Shown: positions 20,727 to 31,108, counted from the first letter of the stretch. The stretch: 64,000 nt of DNA from Xanthomonas prunicola (GCF_002846205.1 NZ_PHKV01000002.1:620001-684000), one strand, 5' to 3'. The notes: generated by a model not told the origin, from the sequence alone. Numbers and translations: made by a program.

Positions 20727-21605
20727 TCACTCGCCGATCCCGAGCTCTTCGGCAATGGGCGAAACGTAGCCGAAATCGCGGCGTGCCGGTCCCAGATCGA
20801 ATACCGGGTTCTCGCGCATGCGCTGTAACGCGGCGGCATTCGTACCACGCAGCCGGACCTGGCGCTGCGCTGCGTTGAGTGCAAGACCACACAGGCTCGG
20901 CGGCACCTGATACAAGCGCGCGGGCCGTGGCGGCGCTTCCAGCACGCGCTCCACCATCTGCATATACACCAGCACTTCGCCGCCGCCCACCGCATGCCTG
21001 CGTTGCCGGGTCAGCGCCTGCCCGACCACTGCCAAGGCGGCGCTGGCCAGATCGTCCACGTGTACCGGCTGACGCAGACCGGTGGCGTTGGCCGGCAGCA
21101 CGAACGCGCCGGTGCGCTACGCCAACCCGGCAATCCGGGTCAGTGTCTTGTCGCGCCCGGTCCCGTAGCCGCAGCACGGTGGCACTGGCGCAACGCGCGA
21201 GGGCAGCGGAAAACAACGCCTGTTCGGCATTGGCCAGACGCCGGGCCAGATAGCGCTCGGCTGCATCGATGGAGTGTTCCTTGACCACTACGCCAGTGGA
21301 ACCGAACGCCACGATACGCGGCGAGACCACCGGATTCTGGCCATACCTGCGGGCGAAATGGTCAAGCGAACCACTGCTGAAGATGACGTCGAACGCGTCA
21401 CCGGTGTAGCCGGTACGGCCAGATCACCCTGCCGCCAGACCCGCCCGGAGCACGCTGCGCGCGGCGGCCGCGACCACGCCGTCACCTGCCAGCCCCGGCT
21501 CAGCAGCAGAGTCAGCAGACGCTCGCCGATCTGCCCGCTGCCGCCGAAGACCAGGCCGCGTGGCGCAGATGCAGCGGTGGACGGAGCGGCATTGACGACA
21601 GTCAC
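20727..21605 (-). pseudogene. Decayed NAD-dependent epimerase/dehydratase
   Basis: Parts of one Rossmann-fold protein occur in three frames. A GTG at 21605 opens with RGLVFGGSGQIGERLLTLLL (GxxGxxG). After about residue 63 the homologous sequence moves to another frame, reading TGYTGDAFDVIFSSGSLDHF then IVAFGSTGVVVKEHSIDAAERY. It shifts again to GTGRDKTLTRIAGLA, meets an in-frame TAG at 21119-21117, and continues RTGAFVLPANATGLRQPVHV to a normal end. Two frameshifts plus one nonsense codon make a functional product very unlikely. Sequencing error could explain one defect but hardly all three. Confidence 0.85.
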
Positions 21606-21772
21606 AGGGCAACTATCGATGCATGGATACTTGTCTGCATACCGAGTGTAGCGCGGCGGTGTGCAGCCAATCCGGCGTCGCTTCGGACTGTGGGCAGCGG
21701 CGGCGTTGACGCGGACGTCAGTCAACGGTTTGTTAAGCTCTGTGGCCTGCTCGCGAATCTCGTGTTCCCTGC

Positions 21773-24601
21773 ATGCCTTTCTCGTTAGAAATTCTGCTGG
21801 CGCTGCCATTTGTCATGGCCGCTGCCGCGGCGCTGCTCTGGCGCGTCCCCCGTTCGATCACTGCGTGGTTGGCTGTGGCCGCGCCGTTGGGCGGGCTACT
21901 GGTGTTGGCGCTGTTGACGCCAGCGGTGCTGCGCGGCGAGGTGATTCGCAGTGAACATGCGTGGCTGCCGCAGATTGGCTTGATGTTTTCGCTGCGGCTC
22001 GACGGCCTGGCGTGGATGTTTGCACTGCTGGTGCTGGGTATCGGCGCACTCGTGGTGCTGTATGCGCATTACTACCTGAGCGCACGCGATAGCGCCTCGC
22101 GCTTTTTTGCCTATCTATTGCTGTTCATGGGTGCGATGCTCGGCATGGTGCTGTCGGGCAATCTGTTGTTGCTGATGGTGTTCTGGGAACTCACCAGTAT
22201 CAGCTCGTTCCTGCTGATCGGGTTCTGGTCGCACCGCAAGGACGCGCGCGAAGGCGCACGCATGGCCTTCGTGCTGACGGCCGGCGGTGGCCTGGCGTTG
22301 TTGGGCGGCGTGTTGATGATCGGCCGCATCGTCGGCAGTTTTCAACTGGATGCCGTCTTGGCCGCCGGTGATGCGATCCGCGCCAGCCCGCTGTATCCGT
22401 ATGCGTTGATGCTGGTGCTGTTGGGCATTTTCACCAAGAGCGCGCAGTTTCCGTTCCACTTCTGGTTGCCGCATGCAATGGCGGCGCCCACGCCGGTGTC
22501 GGCGTATCTGCATTCGGCCACGATGGTGAAAGCCGGCGTGTTTTTGCTGGCGCGTTTGCATCCGGCACTGGCCGGCACCGATCTGTTTTTCTATACGGTC
22601 ACCAGCATCGGTGCGATCACGGTATTGCTGGGCGCGTGGCACGCGATCTTTCAGCACGACATCAAAGGTGTGCTGGCGTATTCGACCATTTCGCATCTTG
22701 GTTTGATCACCATGCTGTTCGGCCTGTCCACGCCGATGGCGGTGGTGGCCGGCGTGTTTCATCTCATCAACCATGCAGTATTCAAGGCCTCGCTGTTCAT
22801 GGCCGCCGGCATCATCGACCACGAAACCGGCACGCGCGACATGCGCAAGCTGGGCAATCTGCGGCGTTTGATGCCGGTGACCAGCGCGCTGGCGATCACT
22901 GCGTCGCTGGCCATGGCGGGCATTCCGCTGCTCAACGGCTTCTTATCGAAGGAAATGTTCTTCGCTGTTGCCCTGGACACCGAGGCACCGCAGCTGATGC
23001 GCATCCTGGCCAGCACGGCTGCGCTGCTGGCCGGCCTGCTGGGGGTGGCGTACAGCCTGCGCTTTGTGCACGACACCTTCTTCGGCGACGGCCCGCGCGA
23101 TCTGGATACCACACCGCACGAGCCGCCGCGCTGGATGCGGATTCCGGTGGATGTGCTGGTGCTCACCTGCGTGGCGGTGGGCATCGTGCCGGCGTGGACG
23201 GTGGCGCCGGTCTTGCACGCGGGCGCCACTGCGATCCTTGGCGATCGCCTGCCCCACTACAGCCTTGCGTTGTGGCATGGCTTCAACTTGCCGCTGGCGA
23301 TGAGCGTTGCCGGCATCGTCGGCGGTGCGCTGCTGTACATGGCGCTGCGACGCACGCTGGATTTATACGCCATCCAGAACCGTTCGCCGGGCAAGGCACT
23401 GTTCCAATGGAATTTGCGTGCCTTGTTCGCTGCCACCGCACGCATGACCGATGCGGTCACCAACGGCAATCTGCAGCGCATGTTGATGCTGCTGGTGCTG
23501 AGCGCTGTCGTGGTGGCGCTGATGCCGTTCCTGCAAGGCGGCACATTGCCAGACTGGCCTGCACCCACGCCGATGCCTGCGCTGGGTTGGATGGTGTGGC
23601 TGTTGATGATGGCGTGCGCCCTGGGCAGCCTGTTCCTGTACAAGCAGCGCCTGCTGGCGGTGCTTGTGCTGGGCGGTACGGGGCTGGCGGTCAGCCTGAC
23701 GTTCGTCTTTTTGTCGGCGCCGGATCTGGCACTGACGCAGTTGCTGGTGGAAATGGTCACGCTGGTGCTGATGCTGCTGGCGATGAATTATCTGCCCGAA
23801 CGCTCGTTGCCCGAACATGCGCGGCGACGCAAGATTCGCGATGCCGCAATTGCGGTTGTGGGCGGTGCGGGACTGGCAGCGTTGGCGTATAGCTTATTGA
23901 CGCAGCCCAGCCACTCCGTCGCCGGCGAACTGCTGCAACGCGCGTTACCGGAGGCTTACGGGCGCAATGTGGTCAACGTGATCCTGGTGGATTTCCGCGG
24001 CTTCGATACCTTTGGCGAGATCACCGTATTCGCGATTGCCGGGCTGGTCGTGCATGCCTTGCTACGCCGCTCGCGCATGGCACCGGAGCGCACCATGCCG
24101 GGGCCGCCGATCAAGTTGCCGGTGCCGGCCGATCTGGCGCAGATCATGTTCCCGCTGACGCTGACAGTGTCGCTGTTCCTGTTCCTGCGCGGGCACAACG
24201 CGCCGGGAGGTGGCTTCATCGCCGGCCTGGTGCTGGCAGTGCCGTTGCTGATGCAGTACGTGATTCAGGGCACGGCCTCGGTGGAGTCGCGCTTTGGTTT
24301 CGACTACATCCGCCTGATCGGTATCGGCTTGTTGTGCGCACTTGTCAGCGGTGCGGGCTCGTTGGTCTTCGGGCTGCCGTTCCTGAGCAGCGGACACCTG
24401 GAAATTCCGCTGCCGCTGCTGGGCGAGCTGGAACTTGCCAGTGCGCTGGGCTTCGATATCGGTGTGTATCTGGTGGTGTTCGGTGCGGCGATGTTGATGC
24501 TGTCGATGATGGGGACGATCAAACCCTCACGCACGCGCAGTTCGCAGCGCGGCGAGATCGATCCCACCCAACGTTCGACACGCACCGCGGAGCAACATTG
24601 A
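21773..24601 (+). CDS. phaA: Mrp/Pha cation:proton antiporter, fused subunits A and B
   Basis: 942 residues. A long NuoL/MnhA-type proton-channel domain with many membrane segments (for example FWELTSISSFLLIGFWSHRKDAREGA split over helices, and FPFHFWLPHAMAAPTPVSAY with its conserved Lys just upstream) is followed by an MnhB-type C-terminal domain (FLRGHNAPGGGFIAGLV). The A-B fusion is the group 2 (Pha/Rha-type) arrangement that gives six rather than seven genes. The complex exchanges Na+ or K+ for protons at the inner membrane. First gene of phaABCDEFG; the stop overlaps the next start (TGATG). Confidence 0.95.
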   Translation: MPFSLEILLALPFVMAAAAALLWRVPRSITAWLAVAAPLGGLLVLALLTPAVLRGEVIRSEHAWLPQIGLMFSLRLDGLAWMFALLVLGIGALVVLYAHYYLSARDSASRFFAYLLLFMGAMLGMVLSGNLLLLMVFWELTSISSFLLIGFWSHRKDAREGARMAFVLTAGGGLALLGGVLMIGRIVGSFQLDAVLAAGDAIRASPLYPYALMLVLLGIFTKSAQFPFHFWLPHAMAAPTPVSAYLHSATMVKAGVFLLARLHPALAGTDLFFYTVTSIGAITVLLGAWHAIFQHDIKGVLAYSTISHLGLITMLFGLSTPMAVVAGVFHLINHAVFKASLFMAAGIIDHETGTRDMRKLGNLRRLMPVTSALAITASLAMAGIPLLNGFLSKEMFFAVALDTEAPQLMRILASTAALLAGLLGVAYSLRFVHDTFFGDGPRDLDTTPHEPPRWMRIPVDVLVLTCVAVGIVPAWTVAPVLHAGATAILGDRLPHYSLALWHGFNLPLAMSVAGIVGGALLYMALRRTLDLYAIQNRSPGKALFQWNLRALFAATARMTDAVTNGNLQRMLMLLVLSAVVVALMPFLQGGTLPDWPAPTPMPALGWMVWLLMMACALGSLFLYKQRLLAVLVLGGTGLAVSLTFVFLSAPDLALTQLLVEMVTLVLMLLAMNYLPERSLPEHARRRKIRDAAIAVVGGAGLAALAYSLLTQPSHSVAGELLQRALPEAYGRNVVNVILVDFRGFDTFGEITVFAIAGLVVHALLRRSRMAPERTMPGPPIKLPVPADLAQIMFPLTLTVSLFLFLRGHNAPGGGFIAGLVLAVPLLMQYVIQGTASVESRFGFDYIRLIGIGLLCALVSGAGSLVFGLPFLSSGHLEIPLPLLGELELASALGFDIGVYLVVFGAAMLMLSMMGTIKPSRTRSSQRGEIDPTQRSTRTAEQH

Positions 24602-24975
24602 TGGAATTGGCAGTGGCAAGCGCGATCGGCGTTCTCACCGCATTGGCGATCTATCTGCTGCTGCGCGCGCGCAGCTTCGATGTGATTTTGGGTATGACCT
24701 TCCTGTCGTACGCAACCAACCTGCTGATCTTTGCCGGCGGACGCTTGCGCAGCGGCCAGGCACCGGTGTTGCGGGAAGGCGTGCCAGCCGAACTGATGCA
24801 TCACACCGACCCGCTCCCGCAGGCCTTGGTGCTGACCGCCATCGTGATTGCGTTCGCGATGACGGCCGTAAGCCTGGTACTGGCGATCCGTAGCCGTAGC
24901 GACAACGGCAGCGACCATGTGGATGCGCACGAAGATGCCGCCACCGGCGTGGATACGCGGCAGTCACGGCGATGA
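24601..24975 (+). CDS. phaC: Mrp/Pha antiporter subunit C
   Basis: 124 residues with three membrane helices, NuoK-like: GVLTALAIYLLL, FDVILGMTFLSYATNLLIF, QALVLTAIVIAFAMTAVSLVL. The PLPQALVLTAIVI stretch is diagnostic of MnhC/PhaC, which keeps the conserved membrane residues of NuoK-type subunits. Start and stop overlap with phaA and phaD by one and four bases, indicating translational coupling. Confidence 0.94.
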   Translation: MELAVASAIGVLTALAIYLLLRARSFDVILGMTFLSYATNLLIFAGGRLRSGQAPVLREGVPAELMHHTDPLPQALVLTAIVIAFAMTAVSLVLAIRSRSDNGSDHVDAHEDAATGVDTRQSRR

Positions 24976-26516
24976 ATCATCTGCTGATCCTGCCGATCCT
25001 CATCCCGATGCTGGGTGCATCGGCGTCGTTGTTCGTCGAACATCGTCGCTATGGGCCGCGCGTGCAGCGCAGCGTGGCCTGGGTCAGCATGACCTTGCTG
25101 GCCGCAGCGGTCATCGCCTTGTTCGCGCGCGCTGCCGACGGCCAGATCCTGGTCTATCTGCTCGGCGACTGGCCGGCGCGCATCGGCATCGTGCTGATGG
25201 GCGACCGCCTGTCGGCGTGGATGTTGTTGACGACCTTGATTCTGGGTTCGGCGTGCCTGTTGCATGCGTGCGCAGGCTGGGACCGGCGCGCACCGCATTT
25301 CCATGCGCTGTTTCAGTTCCAGTTGATGGGCTTGAACGGCGCATTTTTAACCGGCGATATCTTCAATCTGTTCGTATTCTTCGAGGTGATGCTGATCGCC
25401 TCCTTTGGGCTGCTGCTCAGCGGCGGGCGTGGATTGCAGATGCGTGTGGGCCTGCATTACGTGGTGTTCAACGTGTGCGCGTCGACATTATTCCTGATTG
25501 CATTGGGCTTGCTGTTCGGTGTGTTCGGCACGCTCAACATGGCCGAGCTCTCGCAGCGCATCGCCGATCTGCCGGCGCAGGATGTGCCGCTGGCCAAAGC
25601 TACGCTGGGCTTGTTGCTGTTGGTGTTCTGCAGCAAGGGTGCGCTGCTGCCGCTGTATCTTTGGCTGCCGGAAACCTATTCGCGCGCGCCGGCGGCGGTG
25701 GCTGCGTTGTTCGCCATCATGACCAAGGTGGGGCTATACGCAGTGTTGCGTGTGTCGTCGTTGTGGTTCGGCGCCGGTGCCGGTGCGATGCACGGTTTCG
25801 GGCGCCATGCGCTGTTGTGGCTGGGCATCGCGACACTCTTGATGGCCGCATTCGGGGTGATGGCTGCATCGCGTCTACGGGTCATGGTGTCGTACCTGGT
25901 GGTGTTTTCGGCGGCGACGTTGTTTATCGCGTTCTCGCTCGACGATGCCGGCGCATTGGGTGCCGGGTTGTACTACCTGCCACACAGCAGCTTTGTGGCG
26001 GCCGCCTTGTTCATGGTGTCGGATCTGATCCGGCGTCGCCGCGGCAGTGCCAGCGACCGCAAGGAAGTCGTGGCACCGCTGCCGGGGCGGGCCATTCCAG
26101 GCACGATGTTCATGATCGCGGCGGTCGCGGTGGCCGGGTTGCCGCCGCTGTCCGGGTTCCTGGCCAAGGCCGCGTTGCTGCAGCACGTGCCCGAGGGCCT
26201 GGTCGGGCCGGTGTGGGGCGCGGTGCTCGGTAGCAGCCTGCTGGTGGTGATCGGCCTCACGCGCGCCGGCGTGCGCTTGTTCTGGCGCGTGCCGGCCGCT
26301 GCGGAAGACGCGCCGGAACTGCAGCCGCAGCGGCGTGGCCGCATGCGCCCGGTGGAGACCGCCGCCACGGTGGTGTTGCTCAGCGGGCTGGTGGCGATGA
26401 CCGTGGCCGCCGGCCCCTTGATGCGTTACACCGATGCTGCCGCTGCGCAGCTGCGCGAACCGGGCGCGTATGTGGACCAGGTGCGTGCCACGACACCGCA
26501 ACGGAGGCAGCCATGA
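24972..26516 (+). CDS. phaD: Mrp/Pha antiporter subunit D
   Basis: 514 residues, NuoM/NuoN-type proton-translocating subunit with about 14 hydrophobic segments. Landmarks: TGDIFNLFVFFEVMLIASFG with the conserved membrane Glu, GALLPLYLWLPETYSRAPAA with the family Pro-Glu, and AVAGLPPLSGFLAKAALL. Overlaps phaC by ATGA and phaE by four bases. Together with subunit A it is thought to form the ion path of the complex. Confidence 0.95.
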   Translation: MNHLLILPILIPMLGASASLFVEHRRYGPRVQRSVAWVSMTLLAAAVIALFARAADGQILVYLLGDWPARIGIVLMGDRLSAWMLLTTLILGSACLLHACAGWDRRAPHFHALFQFQLMGLNGAFLTGDIFNLFVFFEVMLIASFGLLLSGGRGLQMRVGLHYVVFNVCASTLFLIALGLLFGVFGTLNMAELSQRIADLPAQDVPLAKATLGLLLLVFCSKGALLPLYLWLPETYSRAPAAVAALFAIMTKVGLYAVLRVSSLWFGAGAGAMHGFGRHALLWLGIATLLMAAFGVMAASRLRVMVSYLVVFSAATLFIAFSLDDAGALGAGLYYLPHSSFVAAALFMVSDLIRRRRGSASDRKEVVAPLPGRAIPGTMFMIAAVAVAGLPPLSGFLAKAALLQHVPEGLVGPVWGAVLGSSLLVVIGLTRAGVRLFWRVPAAAEDAPELQPQRRGRMRPVETAATVVLLSGLVAMTVAAGPLMRYTDAAAAQLREPGAYVDQVRATTPQRRQP

Positions 26517-27019
26517 CCACGCGCGTACCATTGCGTCGTCGCCTGTTCCCGTCGCCGTCGTTGAGCGTGACGGTCTTCGTGTTCTGGCTGTTGCTCAGCG
26601 ATAGTTTCGGCCCGCAGCAATGGGGGTTGGGCATGCTGCTCGGCGTGGTCGTGCCGATCTTCGCGGCGCGGCTGGACCGCGAGTTCGCCCAGATCGGTTC
26701 GCTACGCTCGGTGCCGCGCATGCTGCTGGTGGCCGCGGGCGACATCGTGCGTTCCAACCTCAAGGTGGCCGCGCAGGTGCTCGGGCCGGAGTCGCGCATC
26801 CATCCCGGTTTTATCTGGGTGCCGCTGGATATTGCCAACATCCACGGGATCGCCGCGTTGACCAGCATGATCACGCTGACGCCCGGCACCGTCTCGGCCG
26901 CGCTGTCGGATGACCGTAAATATCTGCTGGTGCACGTGCTGCATCTGGACGATCCGGACGCGTTGATTGCCGAGATCAAGAGCCGCTACGAGAAGCCCCT
27001 GATGGAGATCTTTCCATGA
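26513..27019 (+). CDS. phaE: Mrp/Pha antiporter subunit E
   Basis: 168 residues. Two to three N-terminal membrane segments (SLSVTVFVFWLLLSDSFGPQ) precede a soluble domain with the family signature: DIVRSNLKVAAQVL, IASLTSMITLTPGT-like text (IAALTSMITLTPGTVSAALS) and VHVLHLDDPDA. The MITLTPGT motif is diagnostic of MnhE. Its four-base overlaps with phaD and phaF keep the stoichiometry coupled. Confidence 0.95.
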   Translation: MTTRVPLRRRLFPSPSLSVTVFVFWLLLSDSFGPQQWGLGMLLGVVVPIFAARLDREFAQIGSLRSVPRMLLVAAGDIVRSNLKVAAQVLGPESRIHPGFIWVPLDIANIHGIAALTSMITLTPGTVSAALSDDRKYLLVHVLHLDDPDALIAEIKSRYEKPLMEIFP

Positions 27020-27300
27020 CCGGCCACATGTTTATCGAATCGACCATCGTGATCTGCATGCATGCGGTCGGCCTGGCCATCTTGATGGCGTTATGGCGCC
27101 TGCTGCGCGGGCCGACCGTGCCAGACCGCATCCTGGCGCTGGACACGCTCTCCACCACCGCCATCGCCGAACTGATGCTGCTGGGCATGTACCTGGATTC
27201 ACCGATCTATTTCGAAGCTGCGCTGGTGATTGCGATGCTCGGCTTCGGCAGCACCGTGGTGCTTAGCAAATATGTGTTGCGGCGGAGCATTGTCGAATGA
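27016..27300 (+). CDS. phaF: Mrp/Pha antiporter subunit F
   Basis: 94 residues, three membrane helices. The conserved loop LLRGPTVPDRILALDTLSTT is the MnhF/PhaF hallmark, with the invariant Asp in PDRILALD, followed by YFEAALVIAMLGFGSTVVL. Overlaps both neighbours by four bases. Confidence 0.94.
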   Translation: MTGHMFIESTIVICMHAVGLAILMALWRLLRGPTVPDRILALDTLSTTAIAELMLLGMYLDSPIYFEAALVIAMLGFGSTVVLSKYVLRRSIVE

Positions 27301-27716
27301 TCGCCCTCACCGAATATCTGCTCAGTGCCTTGTTGCTGGTGGGCACGTTCTTCATCCTGATCGGCGCTTTTGGCTTGGTGAAACTGTCGGATTTTTTCAA
27401 GCGCCTGCATGCACCGACCAAGGCCAGCACGCTTGGCGTGGGCTGCGTGTTGCTGGCATCGGTGGGCTATCACTTGTTTCTGGGCGTGGACCCGCAGCCG
27501 CGCGAATTGCTGATCACCGTATTCCTGTTCATCACTGCCCCGATCAGCGCGCACCTGATGGCAAAGGCAGCGCTGTCGCTGATGATGGAAAACCGCCCGG
27601 AAGTGCCAAATCATGGCGATGTGCAACAGGAAGGGTTGCCGCAGGTCAAAGGCGACGTGGGCGAGGACGAAGTCACCGAGAAGCAGCCTCCGGGGCCGGC
27701 GTCGGACGGTGGTTGA
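27297..27716 (+). CDS. phaG: Mrp/Pha antiporter subunit G
   Basis: 139 residues: three membrane helices with FGLVKLSDFFKRLHAPTKAS, the signature of MnhG/PhaG, and FITAPISAHLMAKAAL. The C-terminal tail (about 40 residues, acidic and proline-rich, ending PPGPASDGG) is longer than in many homologues. Last gene of the operon; no clear terminator follows. Confidence 0.93.
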   Translation: MIALTEYLLSALLLVGTFFILIGAFGLVKLSDFFKRLHAPTKASTLGVGCVLLASVGYHLFLGVDPQPRELLITVFLFITAPISAHLMAKAALSLMMENRPEVPNHGDVQQEGLPQVKGDVGEDEVTEKQPPGPASDGG

Positions 27717-28278
27717 GGAGTGTTTTTGGTCCTCAATCGATTGCGCGCAGGTGCAGGTCTTTCTCGGGACCATGTTGCCTTGCGGCTTGGCAGACTGACG
27801 CGGAGTCGATGCACGGCGCATCGGTTTACGTGTGCGCACTCCATTCGTCGCCAACGACAGAGACATACAGCCGCCTGGTGGCGCGACTGGAAGATCACGC
27901 GAGCGCTGTGTGACGGTTGCGCGCAGCGATTCTGCGACCGACCAGCACACTGACCGGTCGCGACGCACAGGCCGATCTGAATCAAGTCCATGCCGGTCAT
28001 CCAACGATCGAGCCAATGCGCGGCTGGCTGGAAGCGCACATGGCCGCCTCGGATCGCATGCACCCACTAAGAGCAGCTAAAAAACGACTGCGCTCACCGC
28101 CAGGCGGGCGCGGCCGATGCTCGGAATCGGCATGTACCACGCGTACACTGCGGTTCTGAGCGCGCCGTCCACGCCCACCTGACGACTGCTCGCTACATTT
28201 TGGCAGCCGCTCTAAGCCGCCTCGTGGCGCTGCGCGCAAAACCCTGCGCAAGACTGCATCGCGGTTGCGCGCAGCATT
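27717..28278. other. Gap between phaG and a convergent lipoprotein gene
   Basis: About 560 bases between convergent genes. Several open frames cross it but none has recognisable protein features, a ribosome site or a plausible start. No T-tailed hairpin was found. It may hold decayed sequence. Confidence 0.5.
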
Positions 28279-28926
28279 TCAGCCGCAGCCTTCGACGTAA
28301 TCGACCTGCGGCGGCTGGCCGACGCGCCAGCTGGTGACCTTGCCGTCTGCATCGGTGTCGAACACCAGTGCGGTCTTTGCTGCTGTGTCGGCTAGGCGCA
28401 GGGTAAGCGCATCGGATACGTACTTGTGCGGCTGCTCGGTTAGACCGTCTGGGTACAGCGCGCGCAGCTGAGTCAAGGTCATGCCGACCTTGCCACCACC
28501 GGGTGCGGTCTCTTTCGGTTCGCTGGTCTGGAAGCGCACCAAATGCCCGCCTTCGAACATGAAACCGAAGCGACGTGCATCGTTGGCCCATGTGGGACGC
28601 AGCAAATAACAGCCGCCGTCAGTGGCGGCGTCGCCCTGCAAATCGCCGCCCCAGGCAGCGCGTGCCTGCGTGGCATCCATTCCGAAGCGCAGATCGCCGT
28701 AGCCGTCCATGCGCGCGAGCGCAGCGGGGTCCGGCTGGGTGTGCGAAGGAAACGTGCCTGCTGGCGCAGTGGCTGGGGGAACAGTCGCCGCCGGTTGGTC
28801 GTCAGGCGCGACAGCCGGCGCGTGCTCGGCAGTGGCGGGCGCGGCCGCAGCCGGTGATTGGTCGGCGCGGTTGCAGCCGATCAGCACGAGCAATGCGCCC
28901 ATCAGGCAAAACAGTCTGGATGTCAT
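28279..28926 (-). CDS. Putative lipoprotein of unknown function
   Basis: 215 residues from the ATG at 28926; the open frame extends far upstream but only this start gives a signal peptide (MTSRLFCLMGALLVLIGC) with lipobox Cys. A long Ala/Pro/Thr linker (to about residue 62) precedes a folded domain: MDGYGDLRFGMDATQARAAW, then CYLLRPTW and a C-terminal strand pair ending VDYVEGCG. The YGDLRFGMDATQARAAWGG start is shared by many small Xanthomonadales periplasmic proteins; I know of no assigned role. Convergent with phaG, divergent from the next gene. Confidence 0.85.
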   Translation of the reverse strand: MTSRLFCLMGALLVLIGCNRADQSPAAAAPATAEHAPAVAPDDQPAATVPPATAPAGTFPSHTQPDPAALARMDGYGDLRFGMDATQARAAWGGDLQGDAATDGGCYLLRPTWANDARRFGFMFEGGHLVRFQTSEPKETAPGGGKVGMTLTQLRALYPDGLTEQPHKYVSDALTLRLADTAAKTALVFDTDADGKVTSWRVGQPPQVDYVEGCG

Positions 28927-29066
28927 GTGTGCGTTCTCTATGCGTGCGCCACAGCGTACACAGCCGGCATCGCGATGATGTGGAGAGCACGGCACGCACC
29001 GTCGCGGGAATGTCATCGGCGCTTCATTGGCGGCCGTCACGCTGTTGGCTTCGCAGGACCGCCGCC

Positions 29067-29609
29067 ATGACCCCACGCAAGACCGAGCTTGCCCTGACCA
29101 CGCTGCAATCGCACCGCAGCCCGCTGACGCTATTGCAACGACGCGCCCTGATCCTCGCCGACGGGCAGCGTGATCTTGCGACGCTCGCCCTGCTGCTGGG
29201 CGGCGATGGCGCTGCATTGGTGCAAAGCCTGTGCGCGATGGGGTATCTGGATCTCGGTGTGGCCGCAGCCCCAACGCACAACACAGCAGCCACTTCCCTA
29301 CCGCCGGCGGTCTCCGAGACACGTGCGCCCCCACCGGATGCCGAGCCGAACGAAGAAGAGCTGCAGCGCCTGCGCCGCCGCGCAGCCACCAACGCACGCC
29401 TGTATCTGCTCGACATCCTGCAGTTGCAACGCAATGCCGTCGCCGTCGCGCTGCATCGGCAACTGCAGGCCGCGCGCGACGAAGATCAGATTCGCATGGC
29501 CATCGCGCAGGCCTTGCATGCCCTTCCGCAAATCACGTCGGCCAGCTATGCCGAACGCGTGCGTACCCGGATCGGCGAGCTGCTGCCGGAGACATTGCAA
29601 GTGGCGTGA
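29067..29609 (+). CDS. Unknown soluble protein, helical C-terminus
   Basis: 180 residues from the ATG at 29067 (MTPRKTELALTTLQSHRSPL). The N-terminal 60 residues (RALILADGQRDLATLALLLG) resemble a small winged-helix-like domain of the sort found in uncharacterised regulators; a low-complexity Ala/Pro segment follows, then a charged helical region (EEELQRLRRRAATNARLYLLDIL) that may form a coiled coil. No enzyme motif is visible. Divergent from the lipoprotein gene with 140 bases between starts. A longer upstream frame is not convincing. Confidence 0.72.
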   Translation: MTPRKTELALTTLQSHRSPLTLLQRRALILADGQRDLATLALLLGGDGAALVQSLCAMGYLDLGVAAAPTHNTAATSLPPAVSETRAPPPDAEPNEEELQRLRRRAATNARLYLLDILQLQRNAVAVALHRQLQAARDEDQIRMAIAQALHALPQITSASYAERVRTRIGELLPETLQVA

Positions 29610-29794
29610 TTCCACCGTATTGGGCCGCGCGCGTCGACTGGCTCTGCTCAGTCACTCGACACGCATCAACGATAGGATCTGCGCGCAGCGTTGACGCAAC
29701 ACCAGCAGCCAGGGCAGTAACAGCACTTCTCGCAATCACAGCACTGCAGGGCATACGCCGCAGACACAGCACCAGACCGCCTCTACGGTGTGAC

Positions 29795-31108
29795 CTACAT
29801 CGCGTCTCCCGTTGTTGGCAGCTGAAATGCGGCGCGCAATCCGGACCAACACTGCTGGTAATCGGCTTGCCGATGCGTGGCGTTCAATGCCTGCTGCGTG
29901 GGGCGTAACACCGCGCGGGTTTCGAACATGAAGGCCATGGTTTCAGTGATCACGTCCGGGCGTGTGAGATCTGCCTGCGAGGCCTTGTCGAAGGTGGCCG
30001 CATCGGGGCCGTGTCCACTCATGCAGTTATGCAGCGAAGCGCCACCGGGCGCGAAACCTTCGGCCTTGGCGTCATAGACGCCGTGCACCAGCCCCATAAA
30101 TTCGCTGGCGACGTTGCGATGGAACCATGGCGGGCGGAAGGTGTGCTGCGCCACCAGCCAACGCGGCGGAAAGATCGCAAAATCCATGTTCGCAGTGCCG
30201 TGCGTGTCGCTGGGCGAGGTCAGCACGGTGAAGATACTGGGATCGGGGTGATCGAAACTGATCGAGCCGACGGTATTGAAACGACGTAGATCGTAGCGAT
30301 AGGGTGCGTAATTGCCATGCCAGGCCACGACATCCAGCGGCGAGTGAGCGATGTCCGCACGCCACAGATGCCCTTGGAATTTCGCCACCAGTTCGAACGC
30401 GCCTTCGCGTTGTTCGAAGGCCGCGTGCGGTATTTCGAAATCGCGTGGATTGGCCAGGCCATTCGAGCCGATCGGCCCCAGATCGGGCAGGCGCAGCAGG
30501 CCACCGAAGTTTTCGCACACGTAGCCGCGCGCGGTGCCATCCAGCAACTCGACGCGAAAGCGCACCCCGCGCGGAATCACACCGATCTGCTGCGGCTCCA
30601 ACGCCAGCACGCCCAGTTCGGTATGCACGCGCAAGCGGCCTTGCTGCGGCACCAGCAACAGCTCGCCATCGGCATCGTAGAAGAAGCGATCCTGCATGGA
30701 TGCATTGGCCGCATACAGATGCACGCCGACGCCGGACATCGCCTCCGGCCCACCATTACCGGCCATGGTGTAAAGGCCATCGACAAAATCGGTGGCCACG
30801 GATGGCAGCGGCAACGGACTCCAGCGCAGCTGATCCGGCGGCACCGGACCGATGCCAAAATCATTGTGGAACTGCGACTGCTCGATCAGCGAAAAACTGC
30901 CGTGCACCGCGGCAGGACGGATCCGATACAACCAGCTGCGCCGGTTCTCGCCACGCGGCGCGGTGAACGCGGTGCCGGACAGCTGCTCGGCGTAGAGCCC
31001 ATGCGCCACGCGCTGCGGTGAGTTCTGTCCGACCGGTAGAGCACCGGCCACGGCTTCGGTTGCAAATTCGTTGCCGAAGCCGGTCATGTAGGGAGATTTG
31101 TTAGCCAT
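29795..31108 (-). CDS. hmgA: Homogentisate 1,2-dioxygenase
   Basis: Opens the ring of homogentisate to maleylacetoacetate in tyrosine/phenylalanine catabolism. 437 residues from the ATG giving [20 protein letters not shown]. Family landmarks: SYLYRIRP-type text ([13 protein letters not shown]), [52 protein letters not shown] and [18 protein letters not shown] with the iron-ligand Glu and His, then [12 protein letters not shown]. It lies 180 bases downstream of hppD on the same strand. No maiA or fahA is seen in the window. Confidence 0.97.
   Translation of the reverse strand: MANKSPYMTGFGNEFATEAVAGALPVGQNSPQRVAHGLYAEQLSGTAFTAPRGENRRSWLYRIRPAAVHGSFSLIEQSQFHNDFGIGPVPPDQLRWSPLPLPSVATDFVDGLYTMAGNGGPEAMSGVGVHLYAANASMQDRFFYDADGELLLVPQQGRLRVHTELGVLALEPQQIGVIPRGVRFRVELLDGTARGYVCENFGGLLRLPDLGPIGSNGLANPRDFEIPHAAFEQREGAFELVAKFQGHLWRADIAHSPLDVVAWHGNYAPYRYDLRRFNTVGSISFDHPDPSIFTVLTSPSDTHGTANMDFAIFPPRWLVAQHTFRPPWFHRNVASEFMGLVHGVYDAKAEGFAPGGASLHNCMSGHGPDAATFDKASQADLTRPDVITETMAFMFETRAVLRPTQQALNATHRQADYQQCWSGLRAAFQLPTTGDAM

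Noticed and set aside
21773-27716. NADH dehydrogenase (Nuo) cluster
   Set aside because: Subunits look like NuoL, NuoM and NuoK, but the accompanying E, F and G subunits and the fused B domain identify an Mrp/Pha antiporter.
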